In this document: positions 1 to 7,693 of the stretch, one piece after another
Numbering within the stretch: the stretch's first letter is position 1
How the letters are laid out: each line of letters opens with the position of its first letter
Assembly: GCA_934700895.1 (NCBI GenBank)
Contig: CAKUXV010000006.1
Location: 1-64,000 of the forward strand
DNA: 64,000 nt
Direction: 5' to 3'
Origin: an uncultured Bacilli bacterium
GTDB lineage: Bacteria > Bacillota_I > Bacilli_A > RFN20 > CAG-826
The notes under the pieces: model-generated
What the model was told of the DNA's origin: nothing
The model's database searches: none
Seen by the model: the letters and a program-made list of their open reading frames with translations, nothing else
Position numbers and translations under genes: made by a program

Positions 1-375
1 TTGAGATGGTGGTTCTGTGCTGGGTGTCGTCGAAATGAGCGTAGATGCCTTCCGTCGTCGTTATTGTCGAATGGCCCAGGAACTTCTGGATGTCCTCCAT
101 CGGGACCCCGGTATGCCTACGCATCGTCGCGCAGGTGTGACGCAAGTCATGGAAACGGATCACTCTCAGATTGTTCTTCTTGAGGAACTCCTTGAACGTC
201 CTGGTCACCCAGTCGACTTTGTATCTCTCCCCATCCTCCCTAACGAAGATATAGTCGTCGTATCCGTGGTTGCACGTCCTCCCGAAGGCCTTCTTCCGCT
301 CCTCCCGCAGCCCAATTCGGTTGTGGATTTTTTTGCGTTCAGGCTTCTCAAAAGAGTGGAAAGCCCGCCCCGAAG
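1..375 (-). pseudogene. Tyrosine recombinase (phage/ICE integrase), catalytic C-terminal fragment, cut by window edge
   Basis: Reading the minus strand from about position 345 down to the window edge gives an integrase catalytic domain. It includes YDDYIFVREDGERYK, the HxxR box HDLRHT, then GHSTITTTEGIYAH, whose Tyr would be the nucleophile. The frame stays open to the window start, so the C-terminus lies outside. Upstream, only about 100 nt separate the recognisable domain from the terminator of tRNA-Leu, and that stretch has no ATG and no N-terminal core-binding domain. This side therefore looks truncated, and I call it a remnant. Codon choice (AGG, GTC, GAC) looks richer in GC than that of the neighbours, consistent with transfer. 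Such enzymes often insert at tRNA genes, and a tRNA lies next to it. The upstream limit is approximate. Confidence 0.75.
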
Positions 376-435
376 CCGTACCTTTGCCCGCTTTCCGTCT
401 CGAGGTGGGCCGCGCGATTTCTTGATAAGTGGAAG

Positions 436-465
436 AAAAAACCTCCTGGCAAAGAAGCCAAGAGG
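436..465 (-). terminator. Intrinsic terminator of tRNA-Leu
   Basis: On the minus strand CCTCTTGGC pairs with GCCAGGAGG (8 of 9 pairs plus one G-T) around a six-base loop, followed by six T. It lies 12 nt beyond the encoded CCA end of tRNA-Leu and separates it from the integrase fragment. Confidence 0.85.
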
Positions 466-477
466 CCAAATGTGCGA

Positions 478-565
478 TGGTGCCCGAAGCCGGACTCGAA
501 CCGGCACGTCCTCATCAGACATTGGATTTTGAGTCCAACGCGTCTACCGATTCCACCATTCGGGC
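478..565 (-). tRNA. tRNA-Leu (anticodon CAA)
   Basis: The minus strand folds as a type II tRNA with a long variable arm. The acceptor stem is GCCCGAA paired with TTCGGGC, with discriminator A and an encoded CCA at 478-480. The T-loop region is GGTTCGAGTCC. The anticodon stem TTGGA/TCCAA encloses the loop CTCAAAA, giving CAA, which reads UUG leucine codons. It is a single-gene transcription unit with its own promoter and terminator. An integrase fragment lies just past its 3' end, the usual side for element insertion. Confidence 0.96.
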
Positions 566-594
566 GTGGTACTTCATAACATGAAGCGTTTTGA

Positions 595-623
595 ATTATA
601 CGGATAGAGGGCGCTTCATGCAA
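595..623 (-). promoter_or_regulatory. Sigma-A promoter of tRNA-Leu
   Basis: On the minus strand TTGCAT (618-623) and TATAAT (595-600) are separated by exactly 17 nt. The -10 lies about 30 nt before the mature tRNA 5' end. Confidence 0.85.
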
Positions 624-774
624 GAATTCTTTGGTCGTTTTGGGACAAATCCCATTTTCTTCCCATTCATTTGCCTCTTTCGGGTTATAAAAAGAAATTT
701 AAGAGGTTTTCATCCAAAAATAAGACTCGCCTCTTCTTGCGTTTGTCTCCATAAATAAGACAATAAAAGCATCT

Positions 775-1995
775 ATGAAAACAACCATTCAACATTATGC
801 CGAGCTGATTCGTTCTTACATCCTTTCTAGTTATAAGCATAACTTCCGTGAACCCGTGGACCGATTGAAGCGCCCCTTCCTCGTTCCCGGAGCCTATTAC
901 TCCCATCAATTATGGGATTGGGATTCCTGGCTCACCGGACTTGCCCTTCTTGAAATCGAGGATTCTTCTATTGACGCCTATGAAAAGGGTTGCGTCCTCG
1001 ATTTCCTCGATGCCCAAGATGAAAACGGTCGCATCCCCATTTTGGTGCAGGATAGTCCCTCTTGGCTTTTTGATTTGAACCCCAGCAAAAAAACCAACAT
1101 CCATAAACCTTGTTTGGCTCAACACGCTTTGGTCATCAGCAAGCATCAAAGCGATGCCTCGTGGATTCGGGATGCCTACCCCCGCTTAGAACGCTTCATC
1201 TCCTATTACGAAAAAGAACAAAAGCATGAAGAAACGGGTTTATTCTTCCCCCTTGATGACCTTGGACTCGGTTTTGATAATGATCCCACGGTTTTCTACC
1301 GCCAGCATGGCGATACCGCAAGCATTTATCTAAACGCCTTGATGCAGGCGGAACTTCAAGCGATGGCCGATCTTGCCGAAATGCTTTCTTTAAAAGAACA
1401 AAAAGAGAAATACCAGCAAAAGGCCGACGATTTAGCCAAAGCCATCCACGAAGAACTCTACGACCCCCGCGATGGCTACTTCTATAGCGCCGACATCTCT
1501 CTCCGCAAAGTCGACCCCGACGAATGGCTGCACAAAGGAGCCCCTCGCAATTACCATTCTCTCCCGATGCGTATCGAAACCTGGGCAGGGATGTTGCCTC
1601 TTTGGAGCGGAATTGCCACCTCGGAAGAAGCCAAGCGATGCGTGGAAGAGCATTACACGAACCCCAAGACCTTAAATAGCCCATTTGGCATCCGCAGCGT
1701 GTCCAAAGCCGAAAAGATGTTCCGCAATATCCGCTCGGGCAACCCCTCTTGCTGGGTGGGGCCCATTTGGATCAACGCGAACTATTTCACTTACGTCGGC
1801 TTAAAAAAATACGGGTATGACGATTTAGCCAAAGAACTCGCTGAAAAAACCATCCTTGTTCTCGGGCAGGATATCGAAAAACAAGGAAAATTCTCGGAAT
1901 ATTACGATTCCGAAACAGGGCTCGGGCTCAATAACCCCGGGTTCCAAAGTTGGAATTTTCTCGTCCTTTGCATGTTGAAAGAAGTCGAGGAATAG
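775..1995 (+). CDS. Glycoside hydrolase family 63 / MGH1-like (trehalase-like) glycosidase
   Basis: A 406-residue protein without a signal peptide, so probably cytoplasmic. It has the (alpha/alpha)6-barrel signatures of the GH63/GH37-like mannosylglycerate hydrolase and glucosidase group: WDWDSWLTGLAL near residue 50, YRQHGDTASIYLNAL, WVGPIWINANYF, and FSEYYDSETGLGLNNPGFQSW near the C-terminus. Family members hydrolyse alpha-glucosides, mannosylglycerate or related small sugars by inversion; the substrate cannot be read from the sequence. There is no clear Shine-Dalgarno, and a TAAAAG hexamer lies 5 nt before the ATG. The gene converges on an AraC-type regulator 13 nt away that may control it. 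Trehalase is a possible alternative, but no strong trehalase signature is evident. Confidence 0.8.
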   Translation: MKTTIQHYAELIRSYILSSYKHNFREPVDRLKRPFLVPGAYYSHQLWDWDSWLTGLALLEIEDSSIDAYEKGCVLDFLDAQDENGRIPILVQDSPSWLFDLNPSKKTNIHKPCLAQHALVISKHQSDASWIRDAYPRLERFISYYEKEQKHEETGLFFPLDDLGLGFDNDPTVFYRQHGDTASIYLNALMQAELQAMADLAEMLSLKEQKEKYQQKADDLAKAIHEELYDPRDGYFYSADISLRKVDPDEWLHKGAPRNYHSLPMRIETWAGMLPLWSGIATSEEAKRCVEEHYTNPKTLNSPFGIRSVSKAEKMFRNIRSGNPSCWVGPIWINANYFTYVGLKKYGYDDLAKELAEKTILVLGQDIEKQGKFSEYYDSETGLGLNNPGFQSWNFLVLCMLKEVEE

Positions 1996-2008
1996 AAAAA
2001 GGCCTCCG

Positions 2009-2899
2009 TTACTGGAGGTCCTTTAAATCACCTTCGCGGAATCGGGCATCCCGATGCTTTTTACGATACTGGGCGGGAGAAAGGCCAAATGCTGCCTTAA
2101 AGACCGCGGAGAAATTCGTGGAGGATTTATAGCCGAGGGCTTCCGAAATTTCGTAAACCGTCATATCGCTATAAAGCATCAAGTCTTTTGCATTCTGCAT
2201 CTTGCTTTCGGATAGATAATCGATGACGGAGCAATTCATGTAACGTTGAAAGAAACGGGAAACATGCGAATGAGAATAATTCACGTGGGACATCACGTCG
2301 TTGACGTGCCAGCCTTTGTTGGCAGGGTCTTGGATATCCTTTAGCAATTGAAGCAACCACGCGGGCTTATCTTCCTCAAAAGAATAGTTTTGCTCAATGG
2401 CGATGGAAAGGACGCGTTGTAGTAGCAAAGAAGAGGGCAGCTCGCCTTTCTTGGGATCCACGTAGATGCTTTTTTGAATATAGAAGCATAGATCCATGAT
2501 TTTACGAACTTGGTGGTCGGTCAAAAAGCACTTCAGCACCCCATGAGAATAAAGGACTTCATAGAGGTCGTCCGAACAGATGTTGCACATGGCTTTCATA
2601 TTCGGAATCGTGATGGTTAAAAATAAGCAGCTAGAATCCGGCTCATTTTGTTTGATTTCATGACGATCCCACGGACGAATCAGATAAGCGTCTCCTTGAT
2701 GAAGGATTTCTTTCTTGCCGTTTAGCTCATGCTGAAAAGAACCTTTGGTCACAATGAAAAATTCCCAAAAGGTATGCGTATGCATCGGCAAAAAATCGCG
2801 GAAACCCTGATGGAAGGTTATCTTTAAATTGGATGAGGATTCAGAATCTAACGTCGTTCCATTATGGACGCGACCCTTCGTATTTTCGTCATTGCTCAT
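2009..2899 (-). CDS. AraC-family transcriptional regulator with cupin sensor domain
   Basis: A 296-residue protein. Residues about 30-110 form a cupin-type AraC N-terminal fold (HTHTFWEFFIVTKG, then GDAYLIRPWDRHEI). The C-terminal 100 residues hold two helix-turn-helix motifs, seen in HVNDVMSHVNYSHSHVSRFF and in VYEISEALGYKSSTNFSAVF followed by FGLSPAQYRKK. This architecture senses sugars and usually activates carbohydrate genes. It converges tail to tail with the GH63-like glycosidase, so a role in controlling sugar use is likely but inferred. A TAAAAT hexamer lies 16 nt upstream of the ATG and I see no strong Shine-Dalgarno. Confidence 0.9.
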   Translation of the reverse strand: MSNDENTKGRVHNGTTLDSESSSNLKITFHQGFRDFLPMHTHTFWEFFIVTKGSFQHELNGKKEILHQGDAYLIRPWDRHEIKQNEPDSSCLFLTITIPNMKAMCNICSDDLYEVLYSHGVLKCFLTDHQVRKIMDLCFYIQKSIYVDPKKGELPSSLLLQRVLSIAIEQNYSFEEDKPAWLLQLLKDIQDPANKGWHVNDVMSHVNYSHSHVSRFFQRYMNCSVIDYLSESKMQNAKDLMLYSDMTVYEISEALGYKSSTNFSAVFKAAFGLSPAQYRKKHRDARFREGDLKDLQ

Positions 2900-2993
2900 A
2901 AGTATTTCTATTTCTATTTTAGCCGTAACTTCGAAATATGGATACTTTTTTCTTCATCATGCGGAAAACAAACCTCTTAATATTCGTCTTTCC

Positions 2994-3053
2994 CCCTTCT
3001 TAAAACGAAGGGAAAATGAATATCACATCCCACTTGCTTCATATTGGCAAGTG
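2994..3053 (+). repeat. Two short inverted repeats before a T-rich tract
   Basis: CCCTTC (2994-2999) pairs with GAAGGG (3007-3012). CACTTGC (3031-3037) pairs with GCAAGTG (3047-3053), and the second hairpin is followed by a T-rich run up to 3070. The second one looks like a plus-strand intrinsic terminator, but no plus-strand gene precedes it. It lies just upstream of the gene at 3085 and could be an operator or an attenuator. Confidence 0.45.
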
Positions 3054-3084
3054 AGTTTTTTCTTTCTTTCGATACAATGGAAAC

Positions 3085-3495
3085 ATGATAAACCCGGAGA
3101 ACATCAAAGAATTGATCGCATCATTTCCCTGGGGAACCATCATCGACCGCATCGTGAATGCTTTGCATTGCACTTTGGATGATTTGGGAAGACAGGTCGG
3201 GGTCACGCGACAAGCCATCGAAGGCTATCATTCCAATGCCTTCTCGCCCAAAGAATCCACGGCCCTCGCCCTGCTCTTCTACTACTGCCAAATCGCTGAG
3301 CCTATTTCTTACTCTCCTTGTCTTCTCCCCATCCAAGGACTGGAAGAAAGCGACATCCGTACTCTCAAGCAGATTGTAGCGGGAATGCAAAAGAAACAGC
3401 AAAGACTCGATTCCATCCTCAAACAAAAAAGTGAACTCGAGGTGGAACTAAGAAAAACGCAGATCGAATTGCTGCAAGAGAGGAGTTCCAAGTAA
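3085..3495 (+). CDS. Small helix-turn-helix protein with C-terminal coiled coil, unknown function
   Basis: A 136-residue protein I cannot assign to a family. Residues 27-55 (TLDDLGRQVGVTRQAIEGYH) resemble an XRE-type helix-turn-helix, in which QVGVTRQAIEG would be the recognition region. Residues about 95-136 are rich in Lys, Glu, Gln and Leu and should form a coiled coil, which suggests a dimer. A TACAAT hexamer lies only 6 nt before the ATG and there is no Shine-Dalgarno, so the mRNA may be leaderless. It is a single gene ending at a shared terminator. A DNA-binding role is inferred from the motif alone. Confidence 0.7.
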   Translation: MINPENIKELIASFPWGTIIDRIVNALHCTLDDLGRQVGVTRQAIEGYHSNAFSPKESTALALLFYYCQIAEPISYSPCLLPIQGLEESDIRTLKQIVAGMQKKQQRLDSILKQKSELEVELRKTQIELLQERSSK

Positions 3496-3564
3496 GACCG
3501 TACAGGCGCTGTTTCGCCTGCGGGCCTGTCTCCAAAACAAAAGAATCCGGATCGGGAGATAGGC

Positions 3565-3598
3565 AAAAGCGCCGCCTTGTGTAGGGCAGCGCTTTTTT
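3565..3598. terminator. Bidirectional intrinsic terminator
   Basis: AAAAGCGC (3565-3572) pairs with GCGCTTTT (3589-3596), with extra internal GC pairing. There is a T-run on the plus strand and a matching A-run for the minus strand. It lies between the converging genes at 3085 and 3606. Confidence 0.85.
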
Positions 3599-3605
3599 GT
3601 TGGTT

Positions 3606-5321
3606 TTATTTGGATTCGATTTGATAGGACTCCAGCACCTTCATCAAGGGGCGAACCGTTTTCTTGATGACATTCGGGGCGAAGGGATCCTTCATATGGT
3701 CGCGGAGAACCAAGGTACGGAACGGATATTTTCCGCCGGATTCGCAGAGTTTGAGATAGCGTTTCCAAGCAAGTTCATGGTTCTTGCGGTCCAAATTGAA
3801 GAATTGGAAGGCCATGACTTGAGCCAGAGTGTAATCGATGTAATAGAACGGGATTTCGAAGATATGGGATTGAAGCAGCCAACGATGGCCCGTCTTTAGA
3901 TAGTTGTTTGAACCATAGGCTGCGACTTTATACGGGGTGTAACGTTCTTCGAGTTCGTGCCAATAAGCATCGCGTTCGCCGGGGGTCGCGTTCGGATGTT
4001 CATAAGCCCATTCTTGGAAATGATCGACGGTCACCCCATACGGTAAGAAAGAAATTGCATCCGCCAAATGGGCATAACGGTACTTCTCCGGTTCGTTGAA
4101 GAAGAGATTCATCCACGGATGAGCGAAGAATTCCATCGACATGGAATCGATTTCGCATCCTTCCATCGTGGGTTGACGATATTCGGGAATTTTGATTTTA
4201 CGTGCCATATAGGCTTGGAAACTATGGCCGAATTCATGGGTTAAGACATCCACGTCCCCACTGGTTCCGTTGAAATTGGAGAAAATGAAGGGAACGCCAT
4301 GTTTGGGGAAATAGGTCATATATCCACCGGATTGCTTACCCGGACGAGCTTCCAAATCCAAAACGTGGCGATCCGCCATGAAGCGGAAGAAATAGCTCGT
4401 TTCCGGAGAAAGCTCATCGTACATCTTCTTCGCCTTCTCGATTTTTTCCGCGGTCGTGCCTAACGGCAAGGGGTTCCCGCTTTGGAAAGCGAGACCCAAA
4501 TCATAGGATTCCGGATGGCGGATTCCCGTGCGCTTAAATTGGGCTTTTAAGATTTTCGCGGCAAGCGGAGTCACTTCTTCGCGGATTTGATCGCGGTAGG
4601 CGGCGACATCCTCGCGGTTATAGTCAAAACGCGACATGCGAAGATAAGCAAGTTCCACATAATTCTTATAGCCAAGCTTCTTAGCCATCTTGTCGCGAAC
4701 CTTCACAAGCTTATCGTAGATTTCTTCGAGTTCCGGGATTTTGGTCTCTAGGTAGGAATAATAAGATTCCGAGGCTTCTTTACGGGTCTCGCGATCCACG
4801 TCTTGCAGGAATTTGCCCATCTGAGGAAGGTTATAAACCTGTCCGCGGAAGGTGACGGAATAGGAAGCGATTTTCGAAGCGTATTCCGTAGAAAGCTTAT
4901 TTTCTTCAATGGATTCCTCGACAATCCGTTCATCGAAGGACTTCAAGGCGAATTCATACATTTGGAAAAGGAAAGTGCCGAGCTTTTTCTCCAAATAGGC
5001 TCGGTGAGGAGAAACGAGCATTGCTTCTTGAAAATGAACATCCGCGGCTTGGAGGAGAGGCAATTCCTCATTGAGTTTATTTTGGGCTTTCGCGTATTTC
5101 TTATTTTGGGTATCCAGGCTAAAGAGGACGGAAACGTGGGTGATGTCGTCCTGAAGGGCATCCATGAAGCGCGAACGCTTCTTGAAGGCTTTCAAGGCGG
5201 CGGGTCCGTCGGAAGCAGATTTTAATTCTTCGACGACGGCATTGAGTTTCTCAATGGCCTTTTTGACGTTAGGAACGCGAAAGGGCCATTCTTCAAATGG
5301 TGGAATTTCTTTGTTGGGCAT
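3606..5321 (-). CDS. pepF: Oligoendopeptidase, M3 family (PepF-like)
   Basis: A 571-residue zinc metallopeptidase that cleaves short peptides in the cytoplasm. The zinc site is HEFGH within VLTHEFGHSFQAYM, and the third ligand Glu lies downstream in EGCEIDSMSMEFF. Length matches the M3B oligoendopeptidases (560-600 residues). The start chosen is the ATG at 5321, preceded by AAGGAG at good spacing; longer upstream readings overlap the small gene at 5339 and have no ribosome site. It follows that small winged-helix gene by 17 nt and probably shares its transcript. It ends at the shared terminator at 3565-3598. Confidence 0.93.
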   Translation of the reverse strand: MPNKEIPPFEEWPFRVPNVKKAIEKLNAVVEELKSASDGPAALKAFKKRSRFMDALQDDITHVSVLFSLDTQNKKYAKAQNKLNEELPLLQAADVHFQEAMLVSPHRAYLEKKLGTFLFQMYEFALKSFDERIVEESIEENKLSTEYASKIASYSVTFRGQVYNLPQMGKFLQDVDRETRKEASESYYSYLETKIPELEEIYDKLVKVRDKMAKKLGYKNYVELAYLRMSRFDYNREDVAAYRDQIREEVTPLAAKILKAQFKRTGIRHPESYDLGLAFQSGNPLPLGTTAEKIEKAKKMYDELSPETSYFFRFMADRHVLDLEARPGKQSGGYMTYFPKHGVPFIFSNFNGTSGDVDVLTHEFGHSFQAYMARKIKIPEYRQPTMEGCEIDSMSMEFFAHPWMNLFFNEPEKYRYAHLADAISFLPYGVTVDHFQEWAYEHPNATPGERDAYWHELEERYTPYKVAAYGSNNYLKTGHRWLLQSHIFEIPFYYIDYTLAQVMAFQFFNLDRKNHELAWKRYLKLCESGGKYPFRTLVLRDHMKDPFAPNVIKKTVRPLMKVLESYQIESK

Positions 5322-5338
5322 GTTTTTTCTCCTTATTG

Positions 5339-5716
5339 TTAACGAATCGGCAGGAATAGAGGCGCCCCATGACGAGGCGGTCGGGATCGGCGATGATCCT
5401 TGGCTAAATAAGTCCGAGCCACTTCTTTTCCTTCGGGGAAGAGATAGAGATATTCTTCTTTTTGCTCGAATTCCGAATCCACGTAACCAAAATCCTTCAG
5501 TCCTTTTAATAGTCTTCCAAGGCGCTTGCCGCTCATGGAGACATAAGAGCCATAACTCCATAGTCCCTCAAAGCGGGAAGCGGAGTCGTCACCTCTTAAA
5601 AAGGCGAGCAAGCCCCGTAAAGAAGGCGCGAATCCATCCACGGATAATTCGTAAATGGCCACCAAGATTTTGATTTCAACGATTCTTAAATCCGTTTTCC
5701 CCTTTTCCGAGTCCAT
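5339..5716 (-). CDS. Small protein with winged-helix-like region, unknown function
   Basis: A 125-residue protein of no family I recognise. Residues 8-35 and 60-100 (SGKRLGRLLKGLKDFGYVDS, then EYLYLFPEGKEVARTYL) read like a winged-helix fold with a beta-hairpin wing. The tail is rich in Arg and Pro. It may regulate or bind nucleic acid. The ATG at 5716 has TAAAAT 6 nt upstream and no Shine-Dalgarno, so it appears leaderless. It is followed by the M3 peptidase gene and is divergent from the Nfu gene, with both promoters in a 100 bp gap. Confidence 0.65.
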   Translation of the reverse strand: MDSEKGKTDLRIVEIKILVAIYELSVDGFAPSLRGLLAFLRGDDSASRFEGLWSYGSYVSMSGKRLGRLLKGLKDFGYVDSEFEQKEEYLYLFPEGKEVARTYLAKDHRRSRPPRHGAPLFLPIR

Positions 5717-5722
5717 TCGCCT

Positions 5723-5750
5723 ATTTTAGGATATGGCTTCTTTTTTTCCA
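5723..5750 (-). promoter_or_regulatory. Promoter, probably leaderless, for the gene starting at 5716
   Basis: On the minus strand TGGAAA (5745-5750) and TAAAAT (5723-5728) are 16 nt apart. The -10 ends 6 nt before the ATG, so transcription should begin at or very near the start codon. Confidence 0.6.
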
Positions 5751-5780
5751 CCGAAAAAACATCTTTTGCATTCATTTGGA

Positions 5781-5808
5781 TTGATACGCGAAGCGAAGTG
5801 ACTAAAAT
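5781..5808 (+). promoter_or_regulatory. Promoter, probably near-leaderless, for nfu
   Basis: TTGATA (5781-5786) and TAAAAT (5803-5808) are 16 nt apart, with the ATG at 5819. The predicted RNA start leaves a leader of only a few nucleotides. The -10 lies downstream of a possible GTG start at 5798, which argues for the ATG. Confidence 0.7.
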
Positions 5809-5818
5809 AGAACGCGTT

Positions 5819-6121
5819 ATGGAAGACGAAGCGACAATTCAATTGATCCAGGCCACCATCGATAAAGTGCGGCCTTTCTTACAGCGGGACGGAGGAGACA
5901 TCGATTACATCGGGTTTCGCGATGGCATTGTTTATGTTGCGATGGTGGGAGCCTGTCAAGGCTGCTCCTTAGCCCAAGACGATATCTCCAGCGGGGTGGA
6001 AATCATTTTGATGGAGGAAGTCCCCGGGGTCATGGCCGTCCGCACCGAAGGCGTGCCCGAAGACTTGATGACGGACTATATCCGCCGGAAAAACGAAGCC
6101 GCTCTCGAAGCCGCCAAATAG
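5819..6121 (+). CDS. nfu: NifU C-terminal domain Fe-S scaffold (Nfu)
   Basis: A 100-residue single-domain Nfu protein. It has FLQRDGGDIDYIGFRDG followed by the CxxC cluster site in GACQGCSLAQDD. Nfu proteins carry or hand on [4Fe-4S] clusters to client enzymes; possible clients here include MiaB, endonuclease III and the ferredoxin. I chose the ATG at 5819 because the promoter -10 at 5803-5808 lies between it and an in-frame GTG at 5798. There is no Shine-Dalgarno. It is a single gene ended by the hairpin at 6139. The usual N-terminal IscU-like part of full NifU is absent, which is normal for this class. Confidence 0.9.
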   Translation: MEDEATIQLIQATIDKVRPFLQRDGGDIDYIGFRDGIVYVAMVGACQGCSLAQDDISSGVEIILMEEVPGVMAVRTEGVPEDLMTDYIRRKNEAALEAAK

Positions 6122-6138
6122 CCCATTAGCAAGATAGA

Positions 6139-6164
6139 AAGCGCCCTCCGGGGCGCTTATTTTT
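6139..6164 (+). terminator. Intrinsic terminator of nfu
   Basis: AAGCGCCC pairs with GGGCGCTT around a four-base loop, followed by ATTTTT. It overlaps the stop codon of the converging membrane gene. Confidence 0.85.
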
Positions 6165-7275
6165 GTTCGTCTCGATTCTCTTCGTTTCGATGATGCTTCT
6201 TGTAGACCCAGTTGGGAACGCTCGCGTAAAGATATCCGCCAACGTAAAGAACTTGAACAAGGATGGAAATCGCTCCGTGGGCGATTCCGCCAACATCACC
6301 AGTTAGAATCGCGTGGATCAAACCAACAATAAATAAGAGGAACAAAATGCAACTGACGGCCAAACAGGCCTTCTTCCCAAACGGGCGATCGGTGTAAAAC
6401 AAGATGCCGGTCACGCCCACAAAAACGGATACGCCTAAACTGGCGAGGCCAAATAAAGCGATTACCACATAATTCCAAGGTTCCGCCTGAATATTTCCGC
6501 TTAAAGCAATAAAAGCCATGATGCAGCGATATGCCGTAACCACCGAAGCGGCCAAGAAGGCACCAGAAGCAATGAGCACAGCCACTTTGCCGCGTTGCTG
6601 ACGGTTATAGGCTTTGCCTAGCAGTTTTAAATCCTCATCCAAATCCTCTCCGCTTAATTTGTTCTCCCCCTTCCCATCATAAAAGGAGATTCGAGAAACG
6701 GTGAAAAGAACGCGCAGGTTAATGGAATGGTATTCGCTAGGAGATAAGGCGAGCATGGATACGGCCTCCCAAAGAAACACCCAAGCCACGATATCGATGA
6801 ATTCACCTAGAAGTTCATCCGACATGCTGCCCGCTTCCCCAAACCATTCATTGGACCTGCCCAATACCATGAAGAAAAGCAAAACGAGACCAATTAAGGT
6901 AAAGAGAATGGAGACGACCCCCTTCTTCCGCTTATCCTTTTGGTTCAAAAAGCGGTTCTTGGAGAAAAGGCGGTTGAAAGAAGGAACCAGTTTCTCGGGG
7001 TCATAGCCTTTGTAATCGTCGATGCAATAACGAATATCCGCGTTTTCGCCCGCGGGAAGGTCTTCCACAATGTCCGACAAGCGTTCTAAGGCACTCCAAG
7101 AGACGCTTGGATGTTCTGGAGTTGAGATGTCATCATCTAAAATATCCATCACGGATTCATGATGAAGAGAAATCGTGAACGTATGGGTTTGGGGGTCGTA
7201 GGGGAAATCCCCTTTCAGGATTTCCATTTGTTTTTCTCTTAAAGGCTCAAGGGCACGTTTTTTATTGGTTTTCAT
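6157..7275 (-). CDS. Multi-pass membrane protein, unknown function
   Basis: A 372-residue protein with no family I recognise. The first 115 residues are soluble and acidic. At least six hydrophobic segments follow: about residues 119-140, 155-178, 230-252, 265-292, 300-325 and 335-355. The C-terminus is basic and cytoplasmic in style (KKHHRNEENRDEQK). The ATG at 7275 has no Shine-Dalgarno and lies only 7 nt past the T-run of the terminator of the small membrane gene at 7343. Expression may therefore depend on read-through of that terminator, or the start may be misjudged. It converges with nfu. Confidence 0.7.
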   Translation of the reverse strand: MKTNKKRALEPLREKQMEILKGDFPYDPQTHTFTISLHHESVMDILDDDISTPEHPSVSWSALERLSDIVEDLPAGENADIRYCIDDYKGYDPEKLVPSFNRLFSKNRFLNQKDKRKKGVVSILFTLIGLVLLFFMVLGRSNEWFGEAGSMSDELLGEFIDIVAWVFLWEAVSMLALSPSEYHSINLRVLFTVSRISFYDGKGENKLSGEDLDEDLKLLGKAYNRQQRGKVAVLIASGAFLAASVVTAYRCIMAFIALSGNIQAEPWNYVVIALFGLASLGVSVFVGVTGILFYTDRPFGKKACLAVSCILFLLFIVGLIHAILTGDVGGIAHGAISILVQVLYVGGYLYASVPNWVYKKHHRNEENRDEQK

Positions 7276-7282
7276 AAGGATG

Positions 7283-7321
7283 AAAAAAGGCTACCACCTT
7301 TTTGTTTCGGTGCGTAGCCTT
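7283..7321 (-). terminator. Intrinsic terminator between two membrane-protein genes
   Basis: On the minus strand AAGGCTAC plus GCACC pairs with GGTG plus GTAGCCTT, followed by six T. It ends the gene at 7343-7588 and directly precedes the ATG of the next gene in the same direction. Confidence 0.85.
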
Positions 7322-7342
7322 CGTTTCCTCAAAAAGAAGAAT

Positions 7343-7588
7343 TTATTCTTTGAACCAGAAAATATGGTTGAAAAGAATGATCCAGACGAGGTCAAGAATC
7401 CAGCCGACCGTTCCGCCGAAAGCAATCCAAAGAATGCCGAGGACAAGGTGGAGGACATTGCCGTTTTTGATCGCACCAAGAATACGATAAATCGCCCAGA
7501 TAATATCAACGATAGGCAAGCAGAGTAGGATTTTAACAATGCGGGGAAGCCCATCCATCGATTTGATGAAACTATCCATGATTTTCAT
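7343..7588 (-). CDS. Small hydrophobic membrane protein, unknown function
   Basis: An 81-residue protein with three likely membrane segments: residues 17-36 (KILLCLPIVDIIWAIYRIL), 45-60, and 62-78 with many Trp, Ile and Phe. Similar tiny proteins are common in Firmicutes and have no known role. The AAAGGAG ribosome site at good spacing supports the ATG at 7588. It ends at a strong terminator. Its neighbour downstream is a larger membrane protein in the same direction. Confidence 0.7.
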   Translation of the reverse strand: MKIMDSFIKSMDGLPRIVKILLCLPIVDIIWAIYRILGAIKNGNVLHLVLGILWIAFGGTVGWILDLVWIILFNHIFWFKE

Positions 7589-7693
7589 CTCCTTTCAAGG
7601 GGTAATATACTACGATATTCGCTAAATAAAAGGGGGAATATCAAGAAGGAAATTTTCGTTTAATTTTTCCCATCGCGAAGAGGGTTGATGAAC

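Noticed and set aside
348..623. Open frames on the minus strand crossing tRNA-Leu
   Set aside because: They read through the tRNA, its promoter and its terminator and resemble only the common spurious translations of tRNA genes.
2829..3182. A 117-codon frame over the gap between the AraC-type gene and the gene at 3085
   Set aside because: It overlaps real genes in other frames at both ends, shows no domain, and covers the inverted repeats and promoter area.
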